Notes: generated from the letters alone by a model not told the origin. Shown: positions 1 to 9,059, counted from the first letter of the stretch. The stretch: DNA of 64,000 nt from Amycolatopsis sp. 195334CR (GCF_017309385.1 NZ_JAFJMJ010000001.1:4588001-4652000); one strand, 5' to 3'. Numbers and translations: made by a program.

Positions 1-238
1 AGATGATCACCGTCGGGCCCGCGCCCTGCTCCCGCAGCAACGCGGTGGCCAGGAAGTACACCGCCGACTTGCCCCAGCCGGTGCGCTGCACGACCAGCGC
101 GCGCCGCCGGTGGGCGACCAGCGCCTCGATCGCGGTCCACTGGTCCTCGCGCAGGACGGCGGCGTCCCCGGCGAGGGCGCGGAGCAGTTCGTCGGAGCGC
201 TGGCGGAGCCCCGTGGTGTCTGCGGTGTCGGTGTGCAC
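1..238 (-). CDS. recQ: RecQ-family ATP-dependent DNA helicase, N-terminal part
   Basis: Amino-terminal 79 residues of a leftward gene cut by the window edge. The GTG at 236-238 opens a frame containing [12 protein letters not shown] followed by RTGWGKSA. The second is a Walker A P-loop of the form found in actinobacterial RecQ helicases, and the first sits where RecQ proteins contact adenine. Known family role: ATP-driven 3'-5' unwinding during recombination and repair. The Walker B, zinc-binding and HRDC parts lie outside the window, so the exact RecQ subtype cannot be decided. It is transcribed divergently from nadD, with about 260 bp between the two starts. Confidence 0.75.
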   Translation of the reverse strand, partial: MHTDTADTTGLRQRSDELLRALAGDAAVLREDQWTAIEALVAHRRRALVVQRTGWGKSAVYFLATALLREQGAGPTVII

Positions 239-284
239 GCCACCACCTCTACCCCATGGGTCCGACAGGTTCGCGCGCAGTGTA

Positions 285-300
285 TGTGACGCAGGTCACT
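285..300. promoter_or_regulatory. Crp/GlxR-like palindrome in the recQ-nadD gap
   Basis: TGTGA, six bases, TCACT: nine of ten positions match the classical Crp half-site arrangement TGTGA-N6-TCACA. It lies between the divergent recQ and nadD starts, where a regulator could act on either. Only the match is seen; binding is inferred. Nothing else recognisable was found in 239-500. Confidence 0.3.
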
Positions 301-500
301 GGCCCGATGGCGCCCCGGCCGTCATTCCGCTCCGGCGCCCGCCTCTGTCATGGGTGTACCGCCTCCGCTCCGCGGGGACGCCGGTACCCGGCGGTTCCCC
401 CAGGCCGCCGGTGCGCGGTGCGCGGGTGTCCGGTGCGGACAGACCCGCGCACCGCGCCCTCTTCGTTCCGGTCCGGGGACGCCACGTACGCTGCTTGTTC

Positions 501-1094
501 ATGCCAGAACGGCGTCGAATCGGGGTCATGGGCGGAACCTTCGATCCCGTCCACCACGGGCACCTCGTCGCGGCCAGCGAGGTGCAGTCGCGCTTCGCCC
601 TCGACGAGGTCATCTTCGTGCCGACGGGCCAGCCGTGGCAGAAGTCGGACCGGGTGGTCACCCGCGCCGAGGACCGGTACCTGATGACGGTGATCGCCAC
701 CGCCTCCAACCCGGTGTTCTCGGTCAGCCGGGTGGACATCGAGCGCGGCGGGCAGACCTACACCGTGGACACGCTGCGTGATCTCCGCGCCGAGTACCCG
801 GACACCGAACTGCACTTCATCACCGGCGCCGACGCCCTCGAGCAGATCCTCACCTGGCGCAACGCCGACGAGCTGTTCGACCTGGCCCACTTCATCGGCG
901 TGACCCGGCCCGGGTACCACCTCAACGACCACCACCTGCCCAGCGGCAAGGTGAGCCTGGTCGAGGTGACCGCGATGGCGATCTCCTCCACCGGCTGCCG
1001 CGAACGCGTCGAGCGCGGTGAGCCGGTCTGGTACCTGGTGCCCGACGGCGTGGTCCGGTACATCGACAAACGCGGGCTGTACCGGCAAGACTGA
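501..1094 (+). CDS. nadD: nicotinate-nucleotide adenylyltransferase
   Basis: Transfers AMP from ATP to nicotinate mononucleotide in cytosolic NAD synthesis. The 197-residue product opens with [14 protein letters not shown], the nucleotidyltransferase T/HxGH signature, and has [10 protein letters not shown] near the end, matching the SSTxxR motif of NadD. Length is normal for the family. ATG 501 is preferred because the family begins only a few residues before GGTFDP, although the frame stays open further upstream. It heads a rightward run; the kinase remnant begins 5 bp after the stop. The order nadD-rsfS-gpgP-octT-degV is conserved in mycobacteria, with the kinase as an insertion. Confidence 0.95.
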   Translation: MPERRRIGVMGGTFDPVHHGHLVAASEVQSRFALDEVIFVPTGQPWQKSDRVVTRAEDRYLMTVIATASNPVFSVSRVDIERGGQTYTVDTLRDLRAEYPDTELHFITGADALEQILTWRNADELFDLAHFIGVTRPGYHLNDHHLPSGKVSLVEVTAMAISSTGCRERVERGEPVWYLVPDGVVRYIDKRGLYRQD

Positions 1095-1099
1095 GCCCC

Positions 1100-2961
1100 G
1101 TGCGCGAGGGGGAGCTGGTCGCGGGCCGGTACCGGTTGCCGGAGCGGGTCGGGGCCGACCAGGAGTTCGCGACCGGTCTGCGGCACCCGAACGTGGTCGC
1201 CCAGTACGAGTCGGTCACCGAGCACGGGGACCGCTGGCTGGTGATGGAGTACGTGCCGTCGCGCAACCTCGCCGAGGTGCTGCGGGAGGACGGCCCGCTC
1301 CCGCCACGCGACGCCGCGCGCATCGGCGCCCACCTCACCGACGCGCTGGACGCCGTGCACCGCGCCGGCGTGGTCCACCGCGATGTCACGCCGGGCAACA
1401 CCCTCATCGCGGACGACGGCACGGTGAAGCTGACCGACTTCGGCATCTCCCGTCCACTGTGGAACGAAGTCACCATGACCCAGGGTTCGCTGGTCCCCGG
1501 TACCCGGGTTATCTCGCGCCGGAGGTCGCCAACGGTGCCGACCCGACGCGGGCTTCGGACCTGTTTTCCTTGGGGGTGTTGCTTTTCCGCGCGGTGGAAG
1601 GGCGTTCGGCGTTCGGTGACGCCGAACACCCGCTGGTCCTCCTCCGCCGCTCGGCGGCCGGGGAGGTGGGACGGCCGGAACACGCCGGTGCGCTCACGCC
1701 GGTGCTGACCGCGCTGCTGGCCGTCGACCCCTCCGCCCGGCCCGACGCCTCGCGGGCCAAGGCGCTGCTGGAACTGGTGTCGTCGGGCGCGGACGAGAAA
1801 ACGATCCGCGCCGCAGTCGGCCGTCGCCGTCCGTTCCGGACTGCGGTCGGCCGCCGCCGCTCGATGCGCTCCGCGGTCGGCCGCGGCGCTGCAGTCGGTC
1901 GCCTTCGGGCTGGAGTTGGCCACCGCGACCCGCTCGGGTCTGCGGTTGGCCACCGCGATCAGCTCGAATCCGCGGTTGGCTTCCGCGGTCGGCTCGGGGC
2001 TGCGGCCGGTCGCCGCGCTCGGCTTCGGTTGGCGGGTCGCCGTCGTGGCTGGCGGATCGCGGTCGCTTCCGCGGTCGTGGTCGCCGCAGCGGCGGCCGTG
2101 CTGGTGACCGTCCTGCCCGAGGACGCGCCACCACCCGCCGCCGCACCGCCGTTCGACGCGCGTTCGGCGGACCTCTGCGCGCTGCTGATCCCACCGGCGC
2201 TGGCCGAGTTCGGCGAGGTCGTCCCGGAGCCGGATCGCGGTGAGTTCAGCCAATGTGGCCTGCTGGTCCGCACGCCTTCCGGCGCGAGCGTCGACGTGAC
2301 CGCGGAGCTGGAACCGCTGTCGATCACCGGCGCCCCGGGCGAGGACCGGCCAGGCGGATTCCAGCTCACCCGATTCGCCGGCGAAGAGACCGGGTGTGAG
2401 CGCCATCTCCTCCCAGCGACGCACGAGTACACCGTGGCCATCTCGGTCACCCGGCGGGACGGCGTCGGCGGCCCGGTGGAGTTCTGCGCGATCGCCGACG
2501 TCGCCACGGACGGCGCGCTGGCCGTGCTCGCCTCCGGCCGCCTACCCCGCCGCTCCGTTGCGCCCGATCCCGCGTCGCTCGCCTGGCAGAACGCCTGCAG
2601 CCTGCTCGCCGAGGCCGCGCCCGGCCGCGATCCCGTCGAACTGGACCACGGCGTCGGCGACTGGTCGTGCGCCCACGACAGCCCGATCGGACCGGACACC
2701 GTCCAGATCCGCTTCACCCGTGACGCGCCGCCGTCCGCCGGGCAGAAGCTGGTCTTCGGCGGCCGGGAGACTTGGCTGGAAGCCAGCACGGCCGATCCGG
2801 ACAGCTGCGTGGCCCGCATCGGCTACCGCACATATCCCGGTCCGCTTGGGCAGCCTGTCGCCGAGCTGATCGAGGTCCTCGCCGACGGGGTGGCCGACGA
2901 CGGCGCGTGCTCGGTCGTCGTCGGCACCGCGCAGCCGCTGGCCTACGCGCTCGCCGACTGA
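1100..2961 (+). pseudogene. decayed membrane Ser/Thr protein kinase (frameshifted)
   Basis: Remnant of a PknB-type receptor kinase. From GTG 1100 the frame reads VAGRYRLPERVG, then jumps to LRHPNVV. The glycine-rich loop remainder, the ATP-binding lysine and most of the N-lobe (roughly 30 residues) are missing. The catalytic loop reads HRDVTPGN, where the usual lysine after HRD is threonine; DFG is intact. At 1503-1505 one C appears to be lost (ACCCGG where GTPGYLAPE needs ACCCCGG), and the rest of the kinase continues in the -1 frame as GYLAPEVANG. A run of degenerate 10-residue repeats follows, then one membrane segment (about 2055-2125) and an extracytoplasmic domain of unknown type. The frameshift could be a sequencing error, but the missing N-lobe and changed loop are independent signs that it is inactive. 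Confidence 0.8.
1801..2040 (+). repeat. degenerate ~30-bp tandem repeats in the kinase remnant
   Basis: Seven or more imperfect units centred on GCGGTCGGCC or GCGGTTGGCC, about 30 bp apart. In the second kinase frame they encode a basic 10-residue repeat of the type AVGRRRxxRS / AVGHRDxLxS. They lie in the juxtamembrane linker, just before the transmembrane segment. The unit length fits a protein-level repeat that expanded by slippage. Confidence 0.7.
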
Positions 2962-3045
2962 CCCCCTGGACGGACACCGTCACCGGCTCCCGTGATTGAT
3001 CCGGGTACCCTCATCGGGCGCATCCGTTTACCCGAAGGAGCCCTG

Positions 3046-3447
3046 TTGACCGCCACGTCCGAAGCCCGGGAACTGGCCGTCACCGCCGCACACGCGGCGG
3101 CGGACAAGAAGGCGTCGAACGTGGTCGTGCTGGACGTCTCCGACCAGCTCGTGATCACCGACGCCTTCGTGATCGCCTCGGCCCCCAACGAACGGCAGGT
3201 CGGCGCCATCGTCGACAACGTCGAGGAGAAGCTCCGCGAAGCCGGGCACAAGCCGGTCCGCCGCGAGGGCGCGCGCGAAGGCCGCTGGGTGCTGCTCGAC
3301 TTCGTCGACGTCGTGGTGCACGTCCAGCACGACGAGGAGCGCTCGTTCTACGGCCTCGAACGGCTGTGGAAGGACTGCCCGCGCATCGAGGTCGACGGCC
3401 TGGCCGTGGGTGCCGACGAGGAGGAACCAGCCGAGGAGCGCCCGTGA
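3046..3447 (+). CDS. rsfS: ribosomal silencing factor RsfS
   Basis: 133-residue member of the Iojap/RsfS family, which binds large-subunit protein uL14 and blocks subunit joining when nutrients are short. Recognised by SNVVVLDVSDQLVITDAFVIASAPNER-type sequence, then GRWVLLDFVDVVVHVQ and the ERLW motif near the end. TTG 3046 is chosen because GAAGGAG lies 5 bp upstream (3034-3040); a longer frame from 2992 has no comparable ribosome-binding site. The stop overlaps the start of the next gene (GTGA), so the two are translationally coupled. Confidence 0.93.
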   Translation: MTATSEARELAVTAAHAAADKKASNVVVLDVSDQLVITDAFVIASAPNERQVGAIVDNVEEKLREAGHKPVRREGAREGRWVLLDFVDVVVHVQHDEERSFYGLERLWKDCPRIEVDGLAVGADEEEPAEERP

Positions 3448-4049
3448 CGCAGCGGCTGGTGCTGTGGCGGCACGGTGAGACCGACTACAATGCCGCCGGC
3501 CGCATGCAGGGGCACCTCGACTCCGCGCTGACGCAGGTGGGCTGGAACCAGGCGCGGTTCGCCGCGCCCGCGCTCGCCCGCTTCTCGCCGGAGCTGGTGA
3601 TCGCCTCCGACCTCCACCGCGCCACCGACACCGCCACCGTGCTCACCGAGGCCATCGGCGTGCCGCTGCGCATCGACAAGCGCCTGCGCGAGACGCACCT
3701 CGGCGAGTGGCAGGGCCTGACCGGCGCCGAGGTCGACGCCAAGTACCCCGGCGAGCGGGACCTCTGGCGCACCGACGCCACCTGGGCCCCGCCCGGCGGT
3801 GAGTCACGCGTGGACGTGGCCGATCGCGCGTACGAGGTGGTCGCGGACCTGATGGCCGCCGACGCCGGGCACACCGTGCTGCTGGCCGCGCACGGCGGGC
3901 TGATCACCGCGCTGACCGCGCGCCTGCTCGGCCTGCCGGTCGAGACCTGGCCCACGCTCGGGGGCATCGCCAACTGCCACTGGGTCGAGCTGGGGCGCCG
4001 CAACGAGATGTGGCGGTTGATCGCGTACAACGCGGGCATCACCGGGTGA
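3444..4049 (+). CDS. gpgP: histidine phosphatase, glucosyl-3-phosphoglycerate phosphatase type
   Basis: 201-residue cytosolic phosphatase of the phosphoglycerate mutase-like superfamily. The phospho-histidine motif LVLWRHGETD is at the start, and AAHGGLI carries the second catalytic histidine. In mycobacteria the gene at this position (Rv2419c, between rsfS and octT) is GpgP, which dephosphorylates glucosyl-3-phosphoglycerate in methylglucose lipopolysaccharide synthesis. The function is assigned from synteny plus family; the sequence alone supports only a histidine phosphatase. It overlaps the genes on both sides by 4 bp, so it sits in a tight operon. Confidence 0.75.
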   Translation: MTQRLVLWRHGETDYNAAGRMQGHLDSALTQVGWNQARFAAPALARFSPELVIASDLHRATDTATVLTEAIGVPLRIDKRLRETHLGEWQGLTGAEVDAKYPGERDLWRTDATWAPPGGESRVDVADRAYEVVADLMAADAGHTVLLAAHGGLITALTARLLGLPVETWPTLGGIANCHWVELGRRNEMWRLIAYNAGITG

Positions 4050-4783
4050 GCCCGCGGCTGCTGGTTTTCGGGGACTCGCTGAGCTTCCACGGCCCCGATC
4101 ACGAGTACGCGGCCGACGAACCCCGGCTCTGGCCGAACCTCACCGCCGACGCGCTCGGCGGCACCGCCGACTTGGTCGCCGGCTTCGGCTGGAACGCGCG
4201 CGACCTGTGGTGGTCGCTGACCGGCGACCCGCGCGTGTGGGCCGAACTGCACCGGGCCGACGTGGTGCTGCTCGCCATCGGCAGCATGGACACGCTGCCG
4301 TCGCCGCTGCCGACGTACCTGCGCACCGGGCTGCGCTACCTGCGCCCGGACGGCCTGCGCCGGGTCGCCCGGCGCGCCTACCTCGCCGCCCAGCCGCGGC
4401 TGGCGGTGGCCCTGCGCGGGCGGCCCGCCGTGCTGCCCGCCGCGTTGACCGTGCGGTACCTGGACATGTCGGTCGAGGCGCTGCGGACGCTGCGCCCGGA
4501 CCTGCCGATCGTCGGCATGCTGCCGTCGGTGCACCGCGCCGCGTCCTACGGCGGCGTGCACACCGCCCGCCCCGGCGCGGCGGCGGCGATGGCCGACTGG
4601 GCCCGGCGGCGCGACGTGCCGATGCTCGACCTCGCCGAGGTCGTCGGCCCGCACGTGCTCGGTGGCCACGGCAATCCCGACGGCATGCACTGGGGCTGGG
4701 CGGGACACGCCGCGGTGGGCGCCGAAATGGCAAAACTAGTCGCCCCGTTGCTGTTCACCGAAGAACCACGCGAGGCACCGTAG
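4046..4783 (+). CDS. octT: SGNH/GDSL-type acyltransferase or esterase, OctT-like
   Basis: 245-residue SGNH-fold protein. Block I is LVFGDSLS with the nucleophile serine, an AIGSMD segment is the block III equivalent, and DGMHWG supplies the catalytic Asp-His pair near the end. At this position in mycobacteria (Rv2418c) the protein is the octanoyltransferase OctT, acting on early methylglucose lipopolysaccharide intermediates next to GpgP. The start is GTG 4046, overlapping the gpgP stop by 4 bp. No signal peptide is visible, so it probably acts in the cytoplasm. The specific substrate is inferred from neighbours. Confidence 0.65.
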   Translation: MSPRLLVFGDSLSFHGPDHEYAADEPRLWPNLTADALGGTADLVAGFGWNARDLWWSLTGDPRVWAELHRADVVLLAIGSMDTLPSPLPTYLRTGLRYLRPDGLRRVARRAYLAAQPRLAVALRGRPAVLPAALTVRYLDMSVEALRTLRPDLPIVGMLPSVHRAASYGGVHTARPGAAAAMADWARRRDVPMLDLAEVVGPHVLGGHGNPDGMHWGWAGHAAVGAEMAKLVAPLLFTEEPREAP

Positions 4784-4792
4784 GCTGGGGCG

Positions 4793-5635
4793 GTGCCGGT
4801 AGCCGTAGTCACGGATTCGACCGCCCACCTGCCGGAGGGCTTCGCCGACCGGCATGCGATCCGGGTGGTGCCCCTGCACGTGCTCATCGACGGGGTGTCC
4901 GCACTGGACGGCACCGATGTGGGGCCCGCCGCGCTCGCCGAAGCACTCGGCCAGCGCCGCATCGTCACCACCTCCCGGCCGACGCCCTCGGAGTTCGCCA
5001 CGCAGTTCCGCGCCGCACTGGCCGACGGCGCGGAGGCGGTGGTCTCGGTGCACCTGTCCCGTGAGCTGTCGGGCACCTGGGAGGCGGCGGTGCTGGCCGC
5101 GCAGGAGGTCGGCCCGGACAAGGTCCGCATCGTCGACTCGCGCACCACCGCGATGGGGCTCGGCTTCGCCGCGCTGCACGCGTCGTCCGCCGCCGCCTCG
5201 GGCGCCTCACCCGCCGAGGTGGAGAAGGCCGCCGTGGAGGCGGCTCGCCGCTCGGAGACGCTGTTCGTGGTGGAGACCCTGGAACACCTCCGCCGCGGCG
5301 GCCGGATCGGCTCGGCCGCCGCGCTGCTGGGGACCGCGCTGGCGGTGAAACCGGTGCTGCACATGGCCGAAGGCCGCATCCTGCCGCTGGAGAAGGTGCG
5401 CACGATGAACCGCGCCATGGCGCGCATGGTGGATTTGGCGGTCCGCGCCGCCGGGGACGACCCGGTGGAGCTCGCCGTGCACCACCTGGCCTCGCCGGAG
5501 CGCGCGGTCGAGCTGGCGAACCGGCTGGAGGACCAGCTGCCGCACTCGTCGGGCTGCGTGGTGTCCGAACTCGGCGCGGTGATCGGCGCGCACACCGGCC
5601 CCGGCGTGCTCGGGGTCGTGGTCCAGCGCCCCTGA
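4793..5635 (+). CDS. DegV family fatty-acid-binding protein
   Basis: 280-residue DegV/FakB-type protein. It begins VAVVTDSTAHLPEG, the conserved opening that contacts the fatty acid carboxylate, and has TTSRPTPSEF and LSGTWEAA, both typical of the family. Such proteins bind single fatty acids in the cytosol, in some bacteria for a fatty acid kinase. The GTG start lies 9 bp after the upstream stop, so it closes the nadD-octT operon, as Rv2417c does in M. tuberculosis. No partner kinase is visible in the window. Confidence 0.88.
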   Translation: MPVAVVTDSTAHLPEGFADRHAIRVVPLHVLIDGVSALDGTDVGPAALAEALGQRRIVTTSRPTPSEFATQFRAALADGAEAVVSVHLSRELSGTWEAAVLAAQEVGPDKVRIVDSRTTAMGLGFAALHASSAAASGASPAEVEKAAVEAARRSETLFVVETLEHLRRGGRIGSAAALLGTALAVKPVLHMAEGRILPLEKVRTMNRAMARMVDLAVRAAGDDPVELAVHHLASPERAVELANRLEDQLPHSSGCVVSELGAVIGAHTGPGVLGVVVQRP

Positions 5636-5651
5636 GCGTCGCAGCCTGTGC

Positions 5652-5716
5652 ACGCTCGGTGAGCATCGAGCAGGTAGTGACCTCCTTGTTATGTCTGATT
5701 CGTAACGCTCGGTGAG
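5652..5716. repeat. 12-bp direct repeat upstream of the DUF6221 gene
   Basis: ACGCTCGGTGAG occurs at 5652-5663 and again at 5705-5716, 53 bp apart, in the gap between degV and the DUF6221 gene. The second copy is about 100 bp before the proposed TTG start. It may be a regulator site; nothing in the window identifies the regulator. Confidence 0.4.
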
Positions 5717-5814
5717 ATACTTCCGACGAGCAATTAAGCGCGGTGGGCCCCGTACGCGGGCCTGATCCGGGGATCGCGCGGGGTTTCGGCTGGCCCGAGA
5801 AAGGACGATCCCCG

Positions 5815-6207
5815 TTGACCGACCTGGTGGCGTTCCTGACCGCGAGGGTGAACGAACGCCAGAGCCTGATCATGCGGACGGTGCAGAAGGGCAAGGCGGG
5901 CGATCAGCTCGATCGTGCCGACCTCGCCACCCAGACCGAGATGCGCATCCGCGGCCTCGGCACGGTGGAGCTCGAATCGATCAACCGGATGATCCGCGAG
6001 GTCGAGGCGACCCGGTTGATCGTCGAGGCCCACGAGACCACGGTGACCGACCGCGTCGCCGGCTTCCCCCTGTACGGCGGGGACTATTGGTGCGAGATCT
6101 GCCACGTCCCCGGCGGGGAGCCGGGGCAGACTTGGTGCCGGACGCTGCGCCTGCTCGCGCTGCCCTACGCCGACCATCCTGACTACCGCCGCGAATGGCG
6201 CCCTTGA
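5815..6207 (+). CDS. DUF6221 family protein
   Basis: 130-residue actinobacterial protein of unknown function. It starts LTDLVAFLTARVNE, contains a WCEICHVPGGEPGQ cysteine pair, and ends with LRLLALPYADHPDYR, the hallmark of this family. TTG 5815 is chosen over an upstream in-frame codon because AAAGGA lies 9 bp before it and the family begins at this residue. It is monocistronic, followed by a strong hairpin. Members often occur in multiple copies in Amycolatopsis and Streptomyces genomes, which is family knowledge rather than evidence of function. Confidence 0.75.
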   Translation: MTDLVAFLTARVNERQSLIMRTVQKGKAGDQLDRADLATQTEMRIRGLGTVELESINRMIREVEATRLIVEAHETTVTDRVAGFPLYGGDYWCEICHVPGGEPGQTWCRTLRLLALPYADHPDYRREWRP

Positions 6208-6272
6208 CAACTGGCCGCCGAACGGGCGAACTAGGTACGAGAAGGCTCTTGTTCCGCCCGGTGGCTCAGCCC

Positions 6273-6314
6273 TGGACGCGGCCTCACCGGTAGCAGCCCG
6301 TGAGGCCGCGTCCA
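6273..6314. terminator. 15-bp perfect stem-loop between convergent genes
   Basis: TGGACGCGGCCTCAC (6273-6287) pairs perfectly with 6300-6314 around a 12-base loop. It lies in the 304-bp gap between the convergent DUF6221 and SRPBCC genes, so it probably terminates one or both. There is no T-run, as is common for actinobacterial terminators. Nothing else was recognised in 6208-6511. Confidence 0.55.
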
Positions 6315-6511
6315 CGGCGTTCCGGCTCCGCTCGCGATGGTCGGCGTCCCGCTGTTCGCGGGCAGTGTCTGGCTGTCCGCAGTGCTCACCTCCCGCCCAT
6401 CCAGCGGTTCGTGACCGCCCTGTGCGGCTGTTTGTGGTGGTCACCGCAGGCTACGAGCTGCTCGCAGTGGTCGGCTGCCGCCTGCCGCGCCCGCCCGGTG
6501 GCTCGCGGCGG

Positions 6512-6922
6512 TCAGCCCAGGTCCGGCAGGAGTTTCGCCAATCGCGGCAGCACCTCGTCTCGCCAGCCGGGGCCCATGCGCTCGCAGGCGTCGCGCTGCC
6601 GCTTGTCGTCGAGGTCGAACCCGGAGTGCGTGAGCAGGAGCCGGGTGCCGTGACCCTCTTCGACGAGGTCCCAGGTCAGCGTCCAGTCGCCGTTGAAGGT
6701 GTAGACGAGCCGCCGCGGCGGGTCGGCTTCGATGATCTTGCACGGGATCTCCCCGAAGCCCGGCATCCGCAGGTGGAACTCGTGGCCGGGCTGGTCGCTG
6801 ATGTCGCCGGGCGCCCACCACTTCGCGTGCACTTCGGGATCGGTGAGCGCCCGCCACACCTTCGCGGCCGGTGCGTTCATGAACTGATCGACGTGGATGA
6901 CGCCGGTACGGGAGTAGGTCAT
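6512..6922 (-). CDS. SRPBCC (AHSA1-like) domain protein
   Basis: 136-residue START/Bet v 1-fold protein with the AHSA1 pattern: FMNAPAAKVWRALTDPEVHAKWW at the start, a GHEFHLRMPGFG middle and a GWRDEVLPRL C-terminal helix. These proteins form a hydrophobic pocket, but no substrate can be read from the sequence. The start overlaps the stop of the upstream arsR gene by 4 bp. An ArsR/AHSA1 pair of this kind is common in actinobacteria and is likely autoregulated from the shared operator. Confidence 0.85.
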   Translation of the reverse strand: MTYSRTGVIHVDQFMNAPAAKVWRALTDPEVHAKWWAPGDISDQPGHEFHLRMPGFGEIPCKIIEADPPRRLVYTFNGDWTLTWDLVEEGHGTRLLLTHSGFDLDDKRQRDACERMGPGWRDEVLPRLAKLLPDLG

Positions 6923-7230
6923 TCGTCCTCGTTTTCCAGGAGTTCCGCCATGGTGCGCAAACGCTCGCGCCAGAACCGCTCGAACGGGTGCAGCCAGTCG
7001 CCGACCTGTTCCAGTGGTGCGGGCTCGAGGTGGTAGAACCGCTGCCTCCCCACCGGTTCGTCGCGGACGAGCGCCGCGTTGCGCAGGATCTTCAGGTGTT
7101 CCGCCACCGACGGCCGGCTCATGTCGAACTGCGCCGCCAGGTCGCCCGCCGTCCAGGGCCCGTCCGCCAGCAGCTCCAACAGTCGCCGCCGGGCCGGACT
7201 GGCCAACGCCACAAACACTTCGTCGGACAT
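6919..7230 (-). CDS. ArsR family transcriptional repressor
   Basis: 103-residue winged-helix protein. SPARRRLLELLADGPWTAGDLAAQ and the recognition helix SRPSVAEHLKILRNAALV are diagnostic of ArsR. No cysteine clusters are present, so it is not an obvious metal sensor. It leads the two-gene operon with the SRPBCC protein. A 20-bp inverted repeat (7243-7262) starts 13 bp upstream of its start codon and is the probable autoregulatory operator. Confidence 0.9.
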   Translation of the reverse strand: MSDEVFVALASPARRRLLELLADGPWTAGDLAAQFDMSRPSVAEHLKILRNAALVRDEPVGRQRFYHLEPAPLEQVGDWLHPFERFWRERLRTMAELLENEDE

Positions 7231-7242
7231 GCGAGGCAGCTT

Positions 7243-7262
7243 ATGTAGGCAATCGCCTACAT
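7243..7262. promoter_or_regulatory. ArsR operator
   Basis: ATGTAGGC-AATC-GCCTACAT, two perfect 8-bp arms around a 4-bp centre, directly upstream of arsR. Size, symmetry and position are those of an ArsR dimer site. The rest of the gap to the comEC remnant (7263-7451) shows nothing recognisable. Confidence 0.75.
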
Positions 7263-7451
7263 GTCAACTCCTCCCTACGCTTCCGCGTCGATCCCCGATC
7301 CCGCCCGAGGCGCCCACCCGCCCTGGCCGGAAGTCAAACCCGCTAGCGGAAGCTGGAATCTGGCTGCCCATAGGGAATCTCGGCGCGTGAAGTGGCGGCC
7401 GCTCGCGTATCAGGCGGCGACCGAGCGTTGGCGACCGTCGACGAGATGAGG

Positions 7452-9029
7452 TCACCGGCCTCGGCGAAGGATCGCAAGGGTGTCATCCCGAAGCAGGATG
7501 GCCGTGTCGCCATCGGTGTCGGTTCGAGTCAGCAGGGCGCCTCCGGTGGTCAAGGTGTCTATTGTGGACGGGTGTGGGTGGCCGTAGGAGTTACCGGCGC
7601 CCACACTGATCATCGCGATTCGCGGGCCGACCGCGGCCAGGAAGGCGGGCAGCGAGTATCGCGAGCCGTGGTGCGGCACCTTCAGTATTTCGGCGTGCAG
7701 GTCCTCCTTCGTCGCCAGCAAATCGGCTTGTGCGGCCAGTTCGACGTCCCCGGTGAGCAATATCCGTCCCGCGCTGGTGTGGCCCCTGAGCACCAGCGAA
7801 CTGTTGTTGATCAGCGTGCCGTCCTTCTCCGCCGTGGCGCGGGTCGTGACGTACCGCGGCCCCAGCACGTCGAGGCCGAGCCCCGGCCAGTCGAGCCGTT
7901 GCCCGACCGGCATCTCCACCACCGGCACCCCATGCGCCCCGGCCACCTCGGTGACCTTGTCCCAGGCCCACCGCGGCGCCCGGCCCGCGCCCACCGCCAC
8001 CGCGCCCACCGCCCGGCCTTCGAACACCGACTCCAGCCCGCCGACGTGATCCGCGTGCAGATGGCTCAGCACCAGCAACGGCACCCGGTCCACGCCCAGC
8101 CGGTCGAGGCAGCGATCCACCGGCCCTGGCTCCGGGCCGGTGTCCACCACCACAGCTCGTCCCGGTTCGGCCGTGGCCAGCACGAGGGCGTCGCCCTGAC
8201 CGACGTCGCAGGCCACCACCGCCCACCCCGGCGGCGGCCAAGGCGGCGCGATCACCCGCACCGGTACCGTCACCAGCAGGCCGAGCACCAGCAGCGCCGC
8301 GATCATCAGCCGTACCCGGCCGAACCGAAACGCCACCACGAGCGAACCGGCCACCATTGCCGCCAGCAGCCCACCCCACCAGCCCGACGGCCAGTCCAGC
8401 ACCGCGCCCGGTACCGCCGAAGCCTCCCGGGCCACCAGGATCAGCCAGCTCGCCTCCGGCCCGGCCAACTGCACCAGGAACTCCGCCCCGGCCTGCCACA
8501 CCGTGCCGAGCACGGTCGCCAGCACGCCGAGAATGGTCGCGGGCGCGACCACCGGTGCGGCCAGCAGGTTCGCGGCCACCGCCACCAAACTCAGCTCACC
8601 CGCCATGCCCGCCACGATCGGCACGGTCACGACGAACGCCGCGAGCGGCACCGCGAGCCATTCCGCCAACCCAGCCGGCACACCTCGCCGGGTGAGCGCC
8701 GCAGCCCAGCGCGGGGCGAGCAGCACCAGCCCTGCCGTCGCCACCACGGACAGCGCGAAGCCGAAGCTGGCCGCCATCGCCGGGTCGTACAGCACCAGGC
8801 CCGCCACGGCCGCCGCCAGCGCCGGAAGCGCGCTACCGCGGCGTCCCAACGCCAACGCGAGCAATCCGACGGCTCCCATCACTCCCGCCCGCAACACGCT
8901 GGGTTCCGGTCCGGTGATGATCAGATAGCCCGCGAGCGCCACGCCCGCTCCCATCGCCGATGTCACCGGCCCGAGCCGCAGAAGCCGGAACAAGAGCAGT
9001 ACCGCGCCACACACGATCGTCACGTTGGT
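7452..9029 (-). pseudogene. comEC: comEC, 3' fragment (codons 271-795), separated by the prophage
   Basis: Carboxyl two thirds of the DNA-uptake channel protein ComEC: the rest of the Competence membrane domain (several hydrophobic segments), then a metallo-beta-lactamase-like domain with VLSHLHADHVGG, LLTGDVE and VPHHGSRYS. It starts directly at attL with TNVTIV, the second half of the motif whose first half (LTAVSG) is 30 kb away at 39064. A TTG at 9036-9038 could give an internal start, but it lies in phage DNA and has no clear ribosome-binding site. Joining it to the 5' fragment at the CCG core gives an uninterrupted 795-codon gene. In the present state it cannot yield a normal channel. 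Confidence 0.93.
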
Positions 9030-9053
9030 GCCGGACAATGTTCGTGCTACACA
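9030..9053. other. attL: host comEC / phage junction
   Basis: Host sequence (GTTGGTG) meets the CCG core at 9031-9033. The phage half-site GACAATGTTCGTGCTACACA (9034-9053) follows; it is the near-mirror image of the phage half-site at attR, with 17 of 20 positions matching when inverted. This arm ends 6 bp before the integrase start codon. Confidence 0.9.
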
Positions 9054-9059
9054 GTTTCT

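Noticed and set aside
1490..1515. Treating the kinase frameshift as programmed
   Set aside because: No slippery sequence is present, and the missing N-lobe and altered catalytic loop point to decay or, for the single base, possible sequencing error.
922..2424. 500-codon leftward frame opposite the kinase remnant
   Set aside because: Its sequence is an Arg/Pro/Ala-rich shadow of the repeats and kinase frames without any domain pattern.
2992..3045. Longer rsfS start at 2992
   Set aside because: The TTG at 3046 has GAAGGAG at ideal spacing and matches the usual family start; the upstream residues are unlike RsfS.
7392..9059. Long rightward reading frame running into the integrase from 7392
   Set aside because: It is antisense to the comEC 3' fragment, whose protein motifs are clear. 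The integrase family begins only near 9060.
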